Assembly (NCBI GenBank): GCA_031412355.1
Contig: JANOCR010000204.1
Location: 1-14,716 of the forward strand
Reading direction: 5' to 3'
Source of the DNA: JAENVT01 sp031412355
GTDB lineage: Bacteria > Actinomycetota > Acidimicrobiia > Acidimicrobiales > Ilumatobacteraceae
Length of the DNA: 14,716 nt
A model generated the notes under the pieces. The model ran no database searches and was not told the DNA's origin. It saw only the letters and a list, made by a program, of their open reading frames with translations. The translations under genes were made by a program, and so were the position numbers. This document shows, piece after piece, positions 13,974 through 14,716 of the stretch. Numbering within the stretch: position 1 is the stretch's first letter; every line of letters starts with the position of its first letter.

Positions 13974-13990
13974 ATGGTCAATCGCCATTC
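13972..13990 (+). terminator. Short hairpin at the smc stop codon, weak terminator candidate
   Basis: GAATGG (13972-13977) and CCATTC (13985-13990) form a perfect 6-bp stem with a 7-base loop, overlapping the last two bases of the smc stop. There is no run of T after it, and the stem is short and only half GC. It may end smc transcription or be incidental. Confidence 0.3.
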
Positions 13991-13991
13991 T

Positions 13992-14022
13992 GCGACCGAC
14001 TAACGTCGAACTAGTTGGTCGC
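13992..14022. repeat. 11-bp inverted repeat between smc and the ABC ATPase gene
   Basis: The left arm GCGACCGACTA (13992-14002) pairs with the right arm TAGTTGGTCGC (14012-14022) along all 11 positions with a single G-T wobble; the loop is 9 bases (ACGTCGAAC). No T-tract follows. A TANNNT hexamer (TAACGT, 14001-14006) straddles the left arm end. It could be a Rho-independent terminator of the U-less actinobacterial kind, a leader structure, or an operator covering the promoter of the downstream transporter gene. Confidence 0.55.
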
Positions 14023-14051
14023 GACGAAACCAGGGGGAGTGGCAGCACATC

Positions 14052-14716
14052 GTGAGTGAAGCCGTGGCTATCGGCGCCCGAGAGGACGTATCGCGACGCG
14101 CAACGCCTGCCATCCAACTGGTCAGGCTGCGCAAGAGCTTCGGCGATGTCGTCGCTGTCGACGACATCGATCTGGAGATCGTCGAGGGCGAGTTCTTCTC
14201 GTTGCTCGGTCCCTCTGGCAGCGGCAAGACCACGGTGCTGCGAATGATTGCCGGGTTCGAGTTGCCCACCGGAGGTGCGGTGCGGCTACAGGGCCACGAC
14301 GTCAGCCGCTTGGCGCCCTACGATCGCGATGTCAACACGGTCTTCCAGGACTACGCGCTGTTCCCGCACATGAGCGTCTTCGAGAACGTCGAGTACGGCC
14401 TGAAGGTGAAGAAGGTCGACAAGGCCAAGCGCCAACGCCAAGCTGGCGACATGCTCGAAGCCGTTCGCTTGGCCGACTATGGTCGCCGCCGCCCCCATCA
14501 GCTCAGCGGTGGGCAACGCCAGCGTGTCGCCCTGGCTCGCGCCCTGGTCAATCGACCGAAGGTGCTGCTGCTCGACGAGCCGCTCGGCGCGCTGGACCTG
14601 AAGCTCAGGCGGCAGATGCAGGACGAGCTGAAGGCGATCCAGAAGCGGGTCGGCACCGCCTTCGTCCATGTTACGCACGACCAGGAGGAGGCGATGGCGC
14701 TGGCCGACCATTGCGT
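14052..14716 (+). CDS. potA: ABC transporter ATP-binding protein, spermidine/putrescine (PotA) type, partial
   Basis: An open frame from GTG 14052 reaches the right edge, giving 221 residues of a protein that is normally about 350-380. All nucleotide-binding motifs are present: Walker A GPSGSGKT (53-60), Q-loop Q99, signature LSGGQ (151-155), Walker B VLLLDE (171-176) and switch H209. The stretch NTVFQDYALFPHMSVFENVEYGL (quoted in part) is typical of PotA and related polyamine importers. The missing C-terminus would hold the TOBE-type domain. A strong purine-rich Shine-Dalgarno, AGGGGGAG (14032-14039), is 12 bases before the GTG, slightly far. About 20 extra residues precede the domain. Permease and substrate-binding genes would be expected beyond the window. 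Sugar or iron ABC ATPases of the same family are the alternative. Confidence 0.8.
   Translation, partial: MSEAVAIGAREDVSRRATPAIQLVRLRKSFGDVVAVDDIDLEIVEGEFFSLLGPSGSGKTTVLRMIAGFELPTGGAVRLQGHDVSRLAPYDRDVNTVFQDYALFPHMSVFENVEYGLKVKKVDKAKRQRQAGDMLEAVRLADYGRRRPHQLSGGQRQRVALARALVNRPKVLLLDEPLGALDLKLRRQMQDELKAIQKRVGTAFVHVTHDQEEAMALADHC

Overview
The window is a dense, high-GC bacterial chromosome segment carried almost entirely on the + strand. The gene order rsmD - coaD - DivIVA/SepIVA-like gene - DUF177 - rpmF - plsX - acpP - rnc - mutM - smc, the frequent GTG starts and the leaderless-looking promoters (TANNNT boxes a few bases before the start codon) point to an actinobacterium. The DUF177-rnc-fpg-smc block next to a SepIVA homologue is shared with mycobacteria. 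The fine detail suggests a deep-branching class such as Acidimicrobiia, but that placement is inference.

Layout. Positions 1-48 hold the tail of a gene, probably of the VOC/glyoxalase family. A small zinc-ribbon protein of 56 residues lies on the - strand at 101-271, divergent from the next unit. Positions 319-5113 hold four tightly packed genes that look like a small catabolic operon: an ArgE-like M20 amidohydrolase, an acyl-CoA-dehydrogenase-fold flavoprotein, a second M20-fold protein, and a HutI-like (imidazolonepropionase family) amidohydrolase. The last three each deviate from their family at diagnostic active-site positions, so the unit is unlikely to be simple histidine, arginine or fatty-acid metabolism. 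It is the best candidate here for an undescribed pathway.

The fourth gene runs by a 4-base stop/start overlap directly into rsmD, the first gene of a housekeeping block (5110-13973). That block covers 16S rRNA methylation (rsmD), CoA synthesis (coaD), septal growth control (SepIVA-like), a YceD/DUF177 protein, ribosomal protein L32 (rpmF), phospholipid and fatty-acid synthesis (plsX, acpP), RNase III (rnc), formamidopyrimidine-DNA glycosylase (mutM) and the chromosome-condensation ATPase (smc). TANNNT hexamers before the DUF177 gene, rpmF, acpP and smc suggest several internal promoters rather than one long transcript.

After smc, a 78-base gap contains two consecutive inverted repeats. It leads into a truncated ABC-transporter ATPase of the spermidine/putrescine (PotA) type, which runs off the window end. 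No tRNA, rRNA, CRISPR array or mobile element was seen, and no stretch above 300 bases lacks a gene.
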